From the NCBI RefSeq assembly GCF_963678635.1, contig NC_087070.1, positions 34,303,955 through 34,363,954 of the forward strand: a stretch of 60,000 nt of DNA, read 5' to 3'. The notes under the pieces were generated by a model. It saw only the letters and a program-made list of their open reading frames with translations, did no database searches and had not been told where the DNA came from. Position numbers and translations under genes: made by a program. Positions 36,421-47,759 of the stretch are shown piece after piece; within the stretch, counting starts at the first letter, position 1, and each line of letters starts with the position of its first letter. The stretch is from Symsagittifera roscoffensis (taxonomy: Eukaryota > Xenacoelomorpha > Acoela > Convolutidae).

Positions 36421-39168
36421 CTTACAAATCATAGATATGATAATTGAATATATATTACAAAAACCTTTTTAAGGTGAGAAACATAGAAACAATGCATAGA
36501 TACGAAAAATTGACACAAAATAATTAATAAATGAAATACATGGCTTTTTCACCTTAAAAATTTACACAGAAACTTTTTGTTCATTAGAAATTACAGAATG
36601 TTTCAAATCGTAATATTGTTAAAATTGTATCATAAAGTTGTTGAAATGATTCACAATCTTGTAGATGCTGGAAGTTGATTGATTCATGCTGATTGATTTG
36701 CTTAGTTGTAAAGTGTTCGGCCTCAGGAGTTGGTGGAATAGACTCGGCGTAAAATTTAACTCGGAGTGAAAAATATCTGAGATCTGTAGCAGTATGATCT
36801 GAAAAAAATTTCAAATAATTTCATGTCATTAATTTTTTTGGAAAAAAAACATTGTTTTAAGTTTACTCCGGCCTGACTGGCTGAAAATGCAATACAAGTT
36901 TATTAAGAACAGAGAAGAGTTTTTCTAGACACTGTCTTACAGTTCTACAACATTTGGGGGATCGATTAAACGTAGCTTTACAATTTTTAAAAGTCTTCTT
37001 TGTGGTTCTAAAAATGCCGACAACCTCCAATCGATCCATCTCAGAATAATAAATATATCAAAACGAAGAACAAAATCAACCAAAGCTATTTCAATCTGAA
37101 AAAAAAATTAACTAAATATCGATAAACTTTGAGCTGATTGTTAGTTGTTTTTTGAAGAAAAATTACCCTGTTTCTGAGCTACTGTAGTTGCAAAAGCATT
37201 TTAATTACCAACGCTAGCCCAACTTCAGCTAATTTATAGCTGTGGGACCTGAATAAAGTTTTTAAAATGTTTTTTTTTTTGTTATATTTTTTTTTGTCAA
37301 AAGTTACCTTAATTCCACACAAAAAAGGGAGTTGCGCAAGCCTTTTATTTATCAACGCCAAATCTTACAAGTTTTTCAAGGAAAAAATGGTATTTTTATA
37401 TGGTTTTGGCTGAATTTACCTGAATGCATAAAAATTTTAAAATACATTTTTTGTTTAAACTTTTTCATAAAATTTACTATATTTTAACAAAAAATGTAGC
37501 AGATGCTCAAGCTTGTAGTCACCAACGCCAAGACTATTATACGTTTTTTTAAATGGCACATCAGGAGGTTTTTGGTGTTTTTGTGGTTATATAACGCCTT
37601 TTTCATGTTTTTTTAAATTGTAATGACACGTAACAAAACTTTGAATCGAATCGAGATTTCAGTACTGTTTCAGAGAAACATTGAAAATACGTGCACTATT
37701 GTAGCAGGACAACAACAGAGAAACAAAACCAACATTATTGCAACAGTACTGTTCTAGTTCTGCGACACACTGTTATTTCTTATTTCTCTGTTTTTTTCTC
37801 CTCAACAGTACTGGGAAAAACATATTACTGGTTTAGTTCTGAAGCAGTGCTGATTAGTACTGACTGACGAAACTGGGAAGCATAGAAAATAATGCACTTC
37901 AAAGTTTGGCCTTTAAGTATTGATTGCATCATTCAGGATGTTGAAGCATACAATAAAGATCAAACTTCAAAACTTGAGCTAATTTCATGATGAAGTTATC
38001 CCCGACGCAGTTTTGACAGAAACTAACCTTTTTTGCTTCTTTTATTTCAAGTCCCATTTGTTATGATTAGCAGAAAGGACATGATTTTTGACATGAGTTA
38101 CAGAAAAAAATTACTCTCGACAAAACTGACACCTCTGTTGATGAAACGTGCACATCTAATCATTGCTTTACGCAATTCTGAAAGTGTGAAAACAGTCAAA
38201 TTGGGGGGTAATTTTTCAAAAGGAGTACAAGCAAGTGTTCAAACTCCTTTTCCTGTACATTATAGAGCCAGCAAAATCCTCCTTTGCAATCAGTTCAAAC
38301 AAAATTTGTGTAAACAGCTCTCATTTACGTTTGATTCTTAACATTTTTTAGTATGAAATTGGTGCTCTTCCCGCAAGAATAAATAATACTAGGAACTTAT
38401 ATAAATTCTTGGTCTGTTTGTATATAGATTGAGATTTTTAGGGGACAAGGGCTGCACATCAACACCAATTCAGAATATCCAATAGTTTCAACTAATATCA
38501 TGAGTTTGAATGACAAAGCTGTTGAAAATCGTTTTTTTTTGTTTTTTTGTCGCAAAATCAGCTACCATAAATAATCATCGGAGTGAAAAAAACGACATAT
38601 CATATTAAAACGATTTCAGTCGTGATTCAAACGACATTTAAAAAAATTGAAAAATTTTTCTAGGTGTCGATAAAAAACGATTTCAAATTTTTGACTTTTT
38701 GTTCGATCGAGTGAAGCGAGTGAGCAGGCTTACAGTAGCTTTCTTTATGCTTACTTTATTCCTAATTTAATTAAATTTTACTCGAGTAAATTTTTTTGGA
38801 GTGTTTCTGGCGCCATTTTGGGAATAAAAAAATTCAAAAATTCAAAAATTTTGAAAATTTGTTTATTTTTTTTAATGAATTTTTTGTTTTTCTAATTGTT
38901 TTTTTTTTCAAAATCTGTCGCCCAAATTGCTTATTTTATTAGGAGTTTCGACTTTGCCTAAATTTTAGTTTTTTGTTCAGATCTTTTTATCACAACACGT
39001 TTTTTTGTTTTTTTAAAAGACTATTAGCACAGTAATTGGTTATCCTTGTTTATTATGAGTATGTTTTTGCTGAAAACATAAATATCCTCCACCCTAAATC
39101 CGCTAACATGATAAAAAGTAAAGTGGATAAACGAAGAATGATGATAGCTTTTGCGTGTCTGTTTTTAG

Positions 39169-39243
39169 GACCAATCGGCCGTTACGAGCCTTCTGGGTTG
39201 CTTTCCTGACTTCGACTCCTTTTGGCAGGATGTTCTGGACGAG
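39169..39243 (+). CDS. Main gene, probable exon E4
   Basis: A 75-bp open segment follows tctgtttttAG and ends GACGAG|GTTATT. It encodes 25 residues (DQSAVTSLLGCF ... WQDVLDE), starts and ends in phase 0, and is clearly less AT-rich than the surrounding sequence. It joins in frame between E3 (ends phase 0) and E5 (starts phase 0), giving a continuous acidic helical segment across LDE|VSSLHED. The donor is weak (GTTATT), which lowers confidence. A 397-bp intron follows. Confidence 0.55.
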
Positions 39244-39640
39244 GTTATTATCTTTTAAACATGTCCTCAGAAAACTCAATTCGCAAAAAAAGAGGCGTTA
39301 TCTTTTCTGACTAATAAATTTAGTGTGAGCCAAAAGGTATGAAGCATTCAGTGTGCTTTAGTATAGTGCAAGAAAAATTATTAGAATCAAGAAAAACTGG
39401 AAAAAAGCTCAAATTTACACAAACACTTTCAAAAACTAGTGAAAAAAAATTAACTAAGCCCTAAAATTCACGTTTTATTACCTTAACCATCTGTAAAAAA
39501 TCTAAAAATGAACTCATTTTTTAACATCTATATTTTTGTTACATTTTGTGTACCAGAAGTGCTCAGAAAATTAATTGAGCGGAGAAAAGAGGTTGACAAA
39601 AATTTAATTTATTTCTGCAAATTTCAGTTTTTGTTTGTAG

Positions 39641-39730
39641 GTCTCCAGCTTGCATGAAGATTTCAACCTTATTAATCAATTAAAGGGCAACTATTGGTCA
39701 CCATCCGAAAAAGCCAACAGCCAATCACAG
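39641..39730 (+). CDS. Main gene, exon E5
   Basis: A 90-bp exon lies between tttgtttgtAG and CAG|GTAAGC, both good splice sites. It encodes 30 residues (VSSLHEDFNLINQ ... SQSQ) in phase 0 at both ends and is less AT-rich than the intron around it. No stop is present, so the protein continues in an exon I could not identify with confidence. The next intron starts at 39731 and would include the 33-bp satellite if the gene continues past it. Confidence 0.65.
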
Positions 39731-40079
39731 GTAAGCTTCAGTGACCCCTTCACGAACTCTTAATATACTATTGAGGGCTATTCTGACAATGGCCAAGTGA
39801 CAGAGGGAACTGGTCAATCAATGTTCATTAGGCAATCAAAATTAAATGAATTTCGCACATACTTCTTCCCATTGTCTGAAATCTGAACTCTGATTGGCTA
39901 GTTTCATTTTCGGCTATTTTGAGGGGTGAGAACGCGCGCGCGCAAAAACATTTTATTGGTCAAAATTTTCCAAAAAGCGCCCAAAAATGACACTTTTAGA
40001 TTTTTTTAAATCAAAAAATGCCTGCGCCGAAATTTCAAAAATGGGGGGGGGGGCGGAATTTCAAAAATTTCCGAAAATT
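39731..40079. other. Start of intron after E5
   Basis: AT-rich sequence with a short CGCGCG tract near 39935 and MITE-like fragments (ggtcaaaattttcc, then a run of G at about 40044). No gene was seen. Confidence 0.4.
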
Positions 40080-40733
40080 TTGTCGACCTTTTTTTTTTAA
40101 GTCGACCGAATTGATTTTTCGAGTTCTCCCAAAGTACTAAAAAAGTTTGGAAAAAACAGGCAAAAGAAAGCGTTTTTGACTAAATTGCGTTTTTCCGGCG
40201 CGCGCTCCCCCCTCAAAATTAGTATATATTGGCGCCCGAGGCGCCTTTAGAAAAATTTAGGGGTGCGTCAGCCAAAAATGGGTATCTTAAAATATTCAAA
40301 GGGGGGACCCTTTGGGTCGGCAGGGGGTCGAATCTCTTAGGAGAAAAGGAGCGTCCCCCCCAACCCCCAAATCAGCCCCTGATGCCATTTTTCATAAAAT
40401 AAATTGCCAGTGTACTTCACGTAATCTGATCTTTGAGCTTACAGTTGCAATATTTTTTTTTGCTGAGAGTATTTTTCCTTAGTGTGTAATGTCAGAAAAA
40501 TTTAATTAAGTCGTACAAATCAGGGCGGTGATTCTAGAATTGAATCTAATTTTACAACTAAATTCTAATTTGATAGAAGCCGTTCAATTTATTCAAAATG
40601 GCTGTCACCTTTCAAACACGAATGCATTAAGTCTCTTGCTTTTGTTTGTAGGATTAAGTCGAACAGGAGATAAAAATAGGAAAGCAATGAAAAAATACCA
40701 GTTTTTTTTGCTCATTTTATGTGCGTTTCATTT
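40080..40733 (+). repeat. Segmental repeat, copy B (partner at 295-1010)
   Basis: Same orientation as copy A and highly similar from the GTCGACC motif through the MITE end (agcccctgatgccattt) and about 350 bp of flank. Several stretches within the MITE part are shorter here. The MITE left terminus is missing or rearranged. At the right, homology stops where another MITE-like sequence begins. Confidence 0.75.
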
Positions 40734-40935
40734 TTGGCCTGTTTTTTCAAAAATTTGCTTGCGGCGCAGAAAACTTGATCAAATTAGGGTCTTTATAATG
40801 GTTTGGGAGTGCTCAGAAAATCATTTTTTTTTTGAAAATCCGCCCCTCTTCGAGAAATTCCTAGATCCACGCCTGGCCGAATCCTTAAAAAAAGGCGTCC
40901 GCTCCGCACCCTCCCCCTCTCAATCCACCCCTGTT
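40734..40935. mobile_element. hAT-like MITE fragment
   Basis: The interior landmarks ttttggcctg, ttgcggcgcagaaaa and gggagtgctcagaaaat are followed by aaaatccgcccctcttcgag, aattcctagatccacgcctgg and finally a C-rich end ...atccacccctg at about 40931. Two C-rich ends in a row suggest a nested or rearranged insertion. It interrupts the homology of the segmental repeat. Confidence 0.5.
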
Positions 40936-41852
40936 TCGTTGTGATTTAGTCTTATAGCGCTTTTTTTAAAATTTAAGTTAACTTCACTTCATCAGTTTCA
41001 TTCTTTGAGTTAAGTTTATTGTTTCTCATTTTAGCCAGTCAAAAAGTAGAATTGACTGACCTCAAATAATCTTGGTTAAGCTGGTAAGTTTGAAATATCG
41101 GTTTTGTTGCCTTGTCTTCGCTGTAGTCTTCCAAAACAGGTCCCGTAGAATTCTGCTAGCTGGGAGTATTAGTAGAGTTTGCAGAACCTGACTCTAAGAG
41201 CAGAAAATGAAATTTTGCTCAATTTTTTTTAAAAGAAATCTCACTGCATAATTCCATCCATTCAAAAAACTGAAAGAATAAAAAAATTGAACTCACTATT
41301 ATAGAAACTAAAGTAGTACTAAGTTTTGAGAAAATCTCGAAGTGATCAGGAAAAGGTCAATTTTAATGCTAAATAACAAACCGTAGAAAAACGGAACAAA
41401 TTTTCAAGATTTTAACGAAGCTGCAAATTCTACTGGGCCTGGTAGTTCAAGAGTCATCGCACAGAGCGAGAATCAACACCATATTAATACCACTGTTTTT
41501 CCCTATTCGACCAAGGGAGGTTATCTTGCAAGATCTTATTTGCTATTATCTTAAATGCATATGCAAAAACTGGCCAGTTGTATGTTTTTTGAGTGAAAAT
41601 CCCTTATTGTCTGTCCGTAAGAAAGCCTATTGTTTTATAATTTTCGTATACATTGTTGATGCTCCAATGATTGAACCAGTCGTTAAAAAAATTGGAATAT
41701 GTTTTTATCCAGTTAAACACAACAGAAAATTTAAAAAAGAAATTCATAAGGGTAACACGCGAGGCGGGACATCTTTTCTGAACAACATTTGTTTAGTTAG
41801 TTTTAAATTCTAAGTCAATGAAAAAAAAAACAAAAAAAAATCAAATCAATTT
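40936..41852. other. Noncoding sequence, no supported gene
   Basis: AT-rich. The longest ORF (41526-41813) has no recognisable domain and no supporting splice context. Confidence 0.45.
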
Positions 41853-42165
41853 GCGAGAGTCTGAAAAAAGACACTAGGTCGCTAACTGGATCGACAAAGT
41901 CTGAATATATACCAAACTGGCACAGTCGCAGGAGTCTGCAAACAAAATTGCAAGTTGCTAACCTGGCAAAACCTCAACAAACACCCATCTTTCCTTGTTG
42001 CGAGTGGGTGGACAAAAAGTCACCATGGTGCTATGTGGTTCGGCAAATACGAACTCATACCAAACTCGCACAGTTACGAGAGTCTGTACAGAAAAGCGCC
42101 AAGAAGCTCAATGGGTCGGCAAAACCGAACTTTTACCCAGCTCGCAGAGGAGCTTTCAGTAGGCC
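41853..42165. repeat. Imperfect 75-bp minisatellite, about four copies
   Basis: A unit of 73-76 bp recurs with start points near 41891, 41964, 42040 and 42116, and a partial copy before 41891. Shared phrases are tcggcaaa, ataccaaact.gcacagt, cgagagtctgt, aaaagcgcc and aagctcaatggg in diverged form. It is GC-richer than its surroundings and sits about 150 bp before the 33-bp satellite. ORFs run through it, but the copies do not keep one frame. Confidence 0.6.
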
Positions 42166-43699
42166 TTAACAGCCCTGTCGAGGATAGTCCATTTGCACTA
42201 TCTCCCCACATTCCATACTGTGTTGTGTTGAGGGAAGCTCTTTTTTTCGACTCAAGACCGTTTTTTGCGTCTAGAACTTTCACGTGGTTTCATGCTGTGT
42301 GCATTTTTAGAAGTAAGTCAATAGTAAGTAAGTCGAAAGTTGGAAGTAAGTCAATAGTAAGTAAGTCAAAAGTTGGAAGTAAGTCAATAGTTAGTAAGTC
42401 AAAAGTTGGAAGTAAGTCAATAGTAAGTAAGTCAAAAGTTGGAAGTAAGTCAATAGTAAGTAAGTCAAAAGTTGGAAGTAAGTCAATATTAAGTAAGTCA
42501 AAAGTTGGAAGTAAGTCAATAGTAAGTAAGTCAAAAGTTGGAAGTAAGTCAAAAGTTAGTAAGTCAAAAGTTGTAAGTAAGTCAATAGTTAGTAAGTCAA
42601 AAGTTGGAAGTAAGTCAATTGGAAGTAAGTCAAAAGTTGGAAGTAAGTCAATTGGAAGTAAGTCAAAAGTTGGAAGTAAGTCAATAGTAAGTAAGTCAAA
42701 AGTTGGAAGTAAGTCAATAGTAAGTAAGTCAAAAGTTGGAAGTAAGTCAATAGTAAGTAAGTCAAAAGTTGGAAGTAAGTCAATAGTAAGTAAGTCAAAA
42801 GTTGGAAGAAAGTCAATAGTAAGTAAGTCAAAAGTTGGAAGTAAGTCAATAGTAAGTAAGTCAAAAGTTGGAAGTAAGTCAATAGTAAGTAAGTCAAAAG
42901 CTGGAAATAAGTCAATAGTAAGTAAGTCAAAAGTTGGAAGTAAGTCAATATTAAGTAAGTCAAAAGTTGGAAGTAAGTCAATAGTAAGTAAGTCAAAAGT
43001 TGGAAGTAGGTCAATAGTAAGTAAGTCAAAAGTTGGAAGTAAGTCAATAGTTAATAAGTCAAAAGTTGGAAGTAAGTCAATTGGAAGTAAGTCAAAAAAT
43101 GGAAGTAAGTCAATTGGAAGTAAGTCAAAAGTTGGAAGTAAGTCAATAGTAAGTAAGTCAAAAGTTGGAAGTAAGTCAATAGTAAGTAAGTTAAAAGTTG
43201 GAAGTAAGTTGATAGTAAGTAAGTCAAAAGTTGGAAGTAAATCAATAGTAAGTAAGTCAAAAGTTGGAATTAAGTCAATAGTAAGTAAGTCAAAAGTTGG
43301 AAGTAAGTCAATAGTTAGTAAGTCAAAAGTTGGAAGTAAGTCAAAAGTTAGTAAGTCAAAAGTTGGAAGTAAGTCAATTGGAAGTAAGTCAAAAGTTGGA
43401 AGTAAGTCAATTGGAAGTAAGTCAAAAGTTGGAAGTAAGTCAATAGTAGGCAAGTCAAAAGTTAGAAGTAAGTCAATAGTAAGTAAGTCAAAAGTTGGAA
43501 GTAAGTCAATAGTAAGTAAGTCAAAAGTTGGAAGTAAGTCAATAGTAAGTAAGTCAAATTGTGGAAGTAAGTCAATAGTAAGTAAGTCAAAAGTTGGAAG
43601 TAAGTCAATAGTAAGTTAGTCAAAAGTTGGAAGTAAGTCAATACTAAGTAAGTCAAAAGTTGGAAGTAAGTCAAAAGTAAGTAAGTCAAAAGTTGGAAG

Positions 43700-46100
43700 T
43701 AAGTCAATAGTAAGTAAGTCAAAAATTGGAAGTAATCAATAGTAAGTAAGTCAAAAGTTGGAATTAAGTCAATAGTAAGTAAGTCAAAAGTTGGAAGTAA
43801 GTCAATAGTAAGTAAGTCAAAAGTTGGAATTAAGTCAATAGTAAGTAAGTCAAAAGTTGGAAGTGAGTCAATAGTTAGTAAGTCATAAGTTGGAAGTAAG
43901 TCAATAGTAAGTAAGTCAAAAAATGGAAGTAAGTCAATAGTAAGTAAGTCAAAAGTTGGAAGTAAGTCAATAGTAAGTAAGTCAAAAGTTGGAAGTAAGT
44001 CAATAGTAAGTAAGTCAAAAGTTGGAAGTAAGTCAATAGTAAGTAAGTCAAAAGTTGGAAGTAAGTCAATAATAAGTAAGTCAAAAGTTGGAAGTAAGTC
44101 AATAGTAAGTAAGTCAAAAGTTGGAATTAAGTCAATAGTAAGTAAGTCAAAAGTTGGAAGTAAGTCAATAGTTAGTAAGTCAAAAGTTGGAAGTAAGTCA
44201 ATAGTTAGTAAGTCAAAAGTTGGAAGTAAGTCAATAGTAAGTAAGTCAAAAGTTGGAAGTAAGTCAATAGTAAGTAAGTCAAAAGTTGGAATTAAGTCAA
44301 TAGTAAGTAAGTCAAAAGTTGGAAGTAAGTCAATAGTTAGTATGTCAAAAAATGGAAGTAAGTCAATGGTAAGTAAGTCAAAAGTTGGAAGTAAGCTAAT
44401 AGTAAGTAAGTCAAAAGTTGGAAGTAAGTCAATAGTAAATAAGTCAAAAGTTGGAAGTAAGTCAATAGTAAGTAAGTCAAAAGTTGGAAGTAAGTCAATA
44501 GTAAGTAAGTCAAAAGTTGGAAGTAAGTCAATAGTAAGTAAGTCAAAAGTTGGAAGTAAGTCAATAGTAGGTAAGTCAAAAGTTGGAAGTAAGTCGATAG
44601 TAAGTAAGTCAAAACTTGGAAGTAAGTCAATAGTAAGTAAGTCAAAAGTTGGAAGTAAGTCAATAGTAATTAAGTCAAAAGTTGGAACTAAGTCAATAGT
44701 AAGTAAGTCAAAAGTTGGAAGTAAGTCAATAGTAAGTAAGTCGAAAGTTGGAATTAAGTCAATAGTAAGTAAGTCAAAAGTTGGAAGTAAGTCAATAGTT
44801 AGTAAGTCAAAAGTTGGAAGTAAGTCAATAGTTAGTAAGTCAATAGTTGGAAGTAAGTCAATAGTAAGTAAGTCAAAAGTTGGAAGTAAGTCAATAGTAA
44901 GTAAGTCAAAAGTTGGAATTAAGTCAATAGTAAGTAAGTCAAAAGTTGGAAGTAAGTCAATAGTAAGTTAGTCAAAAGTTGGAAGTAAGTCAATAGTAAG
45001 TAAGTCAAAAGTTGGAAGTAAGTCAAAAGTAAGTAAGTCAAAAGTTGGAAGTAAGTCAATAGTAAGTAAGTCAAAAATTGGAAGTAATCAATAGTAAGTA
45101 AGTCAAAAGTTGGAATTAAGTCAATAGTAAGTAAGTCAAAAGTTGGAAGTAAGTCAATAGTAAGTAAGTCAAAAGTTTGAATTAAGTCAATAGTAAGTAA
45201 GTCAAAAGTTGGAAGTGAGTCAATAGTTAGTAAGTCATAAGTTGGAAGTAAGTCAATAGTAAGTAAGTCAAAAAATGGAAGTAAGTCAATAGTAAGTAAG
45301 TCAAAAGTTGGAAGTAAGTCAATAGTAAGTAAGTCAAAAGTTGGAAGTAAGTCAATAGTAAGTAAGTCAAAAGTTGGAAGTAAGTCAATAGTAAGTAAGT
45401 CAAAAGTTGGAAGTAAGTCAATAATAAGTAAGTCAAAAGTTGGAAGTAAGTCAATAGTAAGTAAGTCAAAAGTTGGAAGTAAGTCAATAGTAAGTAAGTC
45501 GAAAGTTGGAATTAAGTCAATAGTAAGTAAGTCAAAAGTTGGAAGTAAGTCAATAGTTAGTAAGTCAAAAGTTGGAAGTAAGTCAATAGTTAGTAAGTCA
45601 AAAGTTGGAAGTAAGTCAATAGTAAGTAAGTCAAAAGTTGGAAGTAAGTCAATAGTAAGTAAGTCAAAAGTTGGAATTAAGTCATTAGTAAGTAAGTCAA
45701 AAGTTGGAAGTAAGTCAATAGTTAGTATGTCAAAAGTTGGAAGTAAGTCAATGGTAAGTAAGTCAAAAGTTGGAAGTAAGCTAATAGTAAGTAAGTCAAA
45801 AGTTGGAAGTAAGTCAATAGTAAATAAGTCAAAAGTTGGAAGTAAGTCAATAGTAAGTAAGTCAAAAGTTGGAAGTAAGTCAATAGTAAGTAAGTCAAAA
45901 GTTGGAAGTAAGTCAATAGTAAGTAAGTCAAAAGTTGGAAGTAAGTCAATAGTAAGTAAGTCAAGAGTTGGAAGTAAGTCAATAGTAAGTAAGTCAAAAC
46001 TTGGAAGTAAGTCAATAGTAAGTAAGTCAAAAGTTGGAAGTAAGTCAATAGTAATTAAGTCAAAAGTTGGAAGTAAGTCAATAGTAAGTAGTCAAAAGTT
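43700..46100. repeat. Higher-order repeat in the satellite, period about 1,352-1,385 bp
   Basis: Rare variants recur in the same order about 1.35-1.39 kb apart. Examples are ggaagtaatcaatag at about 43727 and 45081, the gtcataagttgg unit near 43882 and 45235, and the atgtcaaaa unit at 44341 and 45726. The offset grows by exactly one 33-bp unit within the block, showing local unit gain on top of block duplication. Confidence 0.8.
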
Positions 46101-46439
46101 GGAAGTAAGTCAATAGTAAGTAAGTCGAAAGTTGGAATTAAGTCAATAGTAAGTAAGTCAAAAGTTGGAAGTAAGTCAATAGTTAGTAAGTCAAAAGTTG
46201 GAAGTAAGTCAATAGTTAGTAAGTCAATAGTTGGAAGTAAGTCAATAGTAAGTAAGTCAAAAGTTGGAAGTAAGTCAATAGTAAGTAAGTCAAAAGTTGG
46301 AATTAAGTCAATAGTAAGTAAGTCAAAAGTTGGAAGTAAGTCAATAGTTAGTATGTCAAAAGTTGGAAGTAAGTCAATAGTAAGTAAGTCAAAAGTTGGA
46401 AGTAAGTCAATAGTAAGTAAGTCAAAAGTTGGAAGTAAG

Positions 46440-47759
46440 TCAATAGTAAGTAAGTCAAAAGTTGGAAGTAAGTCAATAGTAACTAGGTCAAAAGTTGGAA
46501 GTAAGTCAATAGTAAGTAAGTCAAAAGTTGGAAGTAAGTCAATCGTAAGTAAGTCGAAAATTGGAAGTAAGTCAATAGTTAGTAAGTCAAAAGTTGGAAG
46601 TAAGTCAATAGTAAGTAAGTCAAAAGTTGGAAGTAAGTCAATATCAAGTAAGTCAAAAGTTGGAATTAAGTCAATAGTAAGTAAGTCAAAAGTTGGAAGT
46701 AAGTCAATAGTTAGTATGTCAAAAGTTGGAAGTAAGTCAATAGTAAGTAAGTCAAAAGTTGGAAGTAAGTCAATAGTAAGCAAGTGAAAAGTTGGAAGTA
46801 AGTCAATAGTAAGTAAGTCAAAAGTTGGAAGTAAGACAATAGTAAGTAAGTCAAAAGTTGGAAGTAAGTCAATAGTAAGTAAGTCAAAAGTTGGAAGTAA
46901 GACAACGGTAAGTAAGTCAAAAGTTGGAAGTAAGTCAATAGTAGGTAAGTCAAAAGTTGGAATTAAGTCAATAGTAAGTAAGTCAAAAGTTGGAAGTAAG
47001 TCAATAGTAAGTAAGTCAAAAGTTGGAAGTAAGTCAATAGTAAGTAAGTCAAAAATTGGAAGTAAGTCAATAGTAAGTAAGTCGAAAATTGGAAGTAAAT
47101 CAATAGTAAGTAAGTCAAAAGTTGGAAGTAAGTCAATAGTAACTAGGTCAAAAGTTGGAAGTAAGTCAATAGTAAGTAAGTCAAAAGTTGGAAGTAAGTC
47201 AATAGTAAGTAAGTCGAAAATTGGAAGTAAGTCAATAGTTAGTAAGTCAAAAGTTGGAAGTAAGTCAATAGTAAGTAAGTCAAAAGTTGGAAGTAAGTCA
47301 ATATCAAGTAAGTCAAAAGTTGGAATTAAGTCAATAGTAAGTAAGTCAAAAGTTGGAAGTAAGTCAATAGTTAGTATGTCAAAAGTTGGAAGTAAGTCAA
47401 TAGTAAGTAAGTCAAAAGTTGGAAGTAAGTCAATAGTAAGCAAGTCAAAAGTTGGAAGTAAGTCAATAGTAAGTAAGTCAAAAGTTGGAAGTAAGACAAT
47501 AGTAAGTAAGTCAAAAGTTGGAAGTAAGTCAATAGTAAGTAAGTCAAAAGTTGGAAGTAAGACAACGGTAAGTAAGTCAAAAGTTGGAAGTAAGTCAATA
47601 GTAGGTAAGTCAAAAGTTGGAATTAAGTCAATAGTAAGTAAGTCAAAAGTTGGAAGTAAGTCAATAGTAAGTAAGTCAAAAGTTGGAAGTAAGTCAATAG
47701 TAAGTAAGTCAAAAATTGGAAGTAAGTCAATAGTAAGTAAGTCAAAAGTTGGAAGTAGT
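46440..47759. repeat. Higher-order repeat in the satellite, period 660 bp (20 units)
   Basis: Two adjacent 660-bp blocks share the same series of rare variants: taactaggtc at 46481 and 47141, aatatcaagtaag at 46642 and 47302, and aagacaacggtaag at 46902 and 47562. The offset is exactly 20 x 33 bp with very high identity, indicating a recent block duplication. Confidence 0.85.

Noticed and set aside
38033-38341. 102-codon ORF following a tttcaag acceptor-like site
   Set aside because: Its phase does not fit E3-E4 without another exon, no domain is recognisable, and its composition is like the intron around it.
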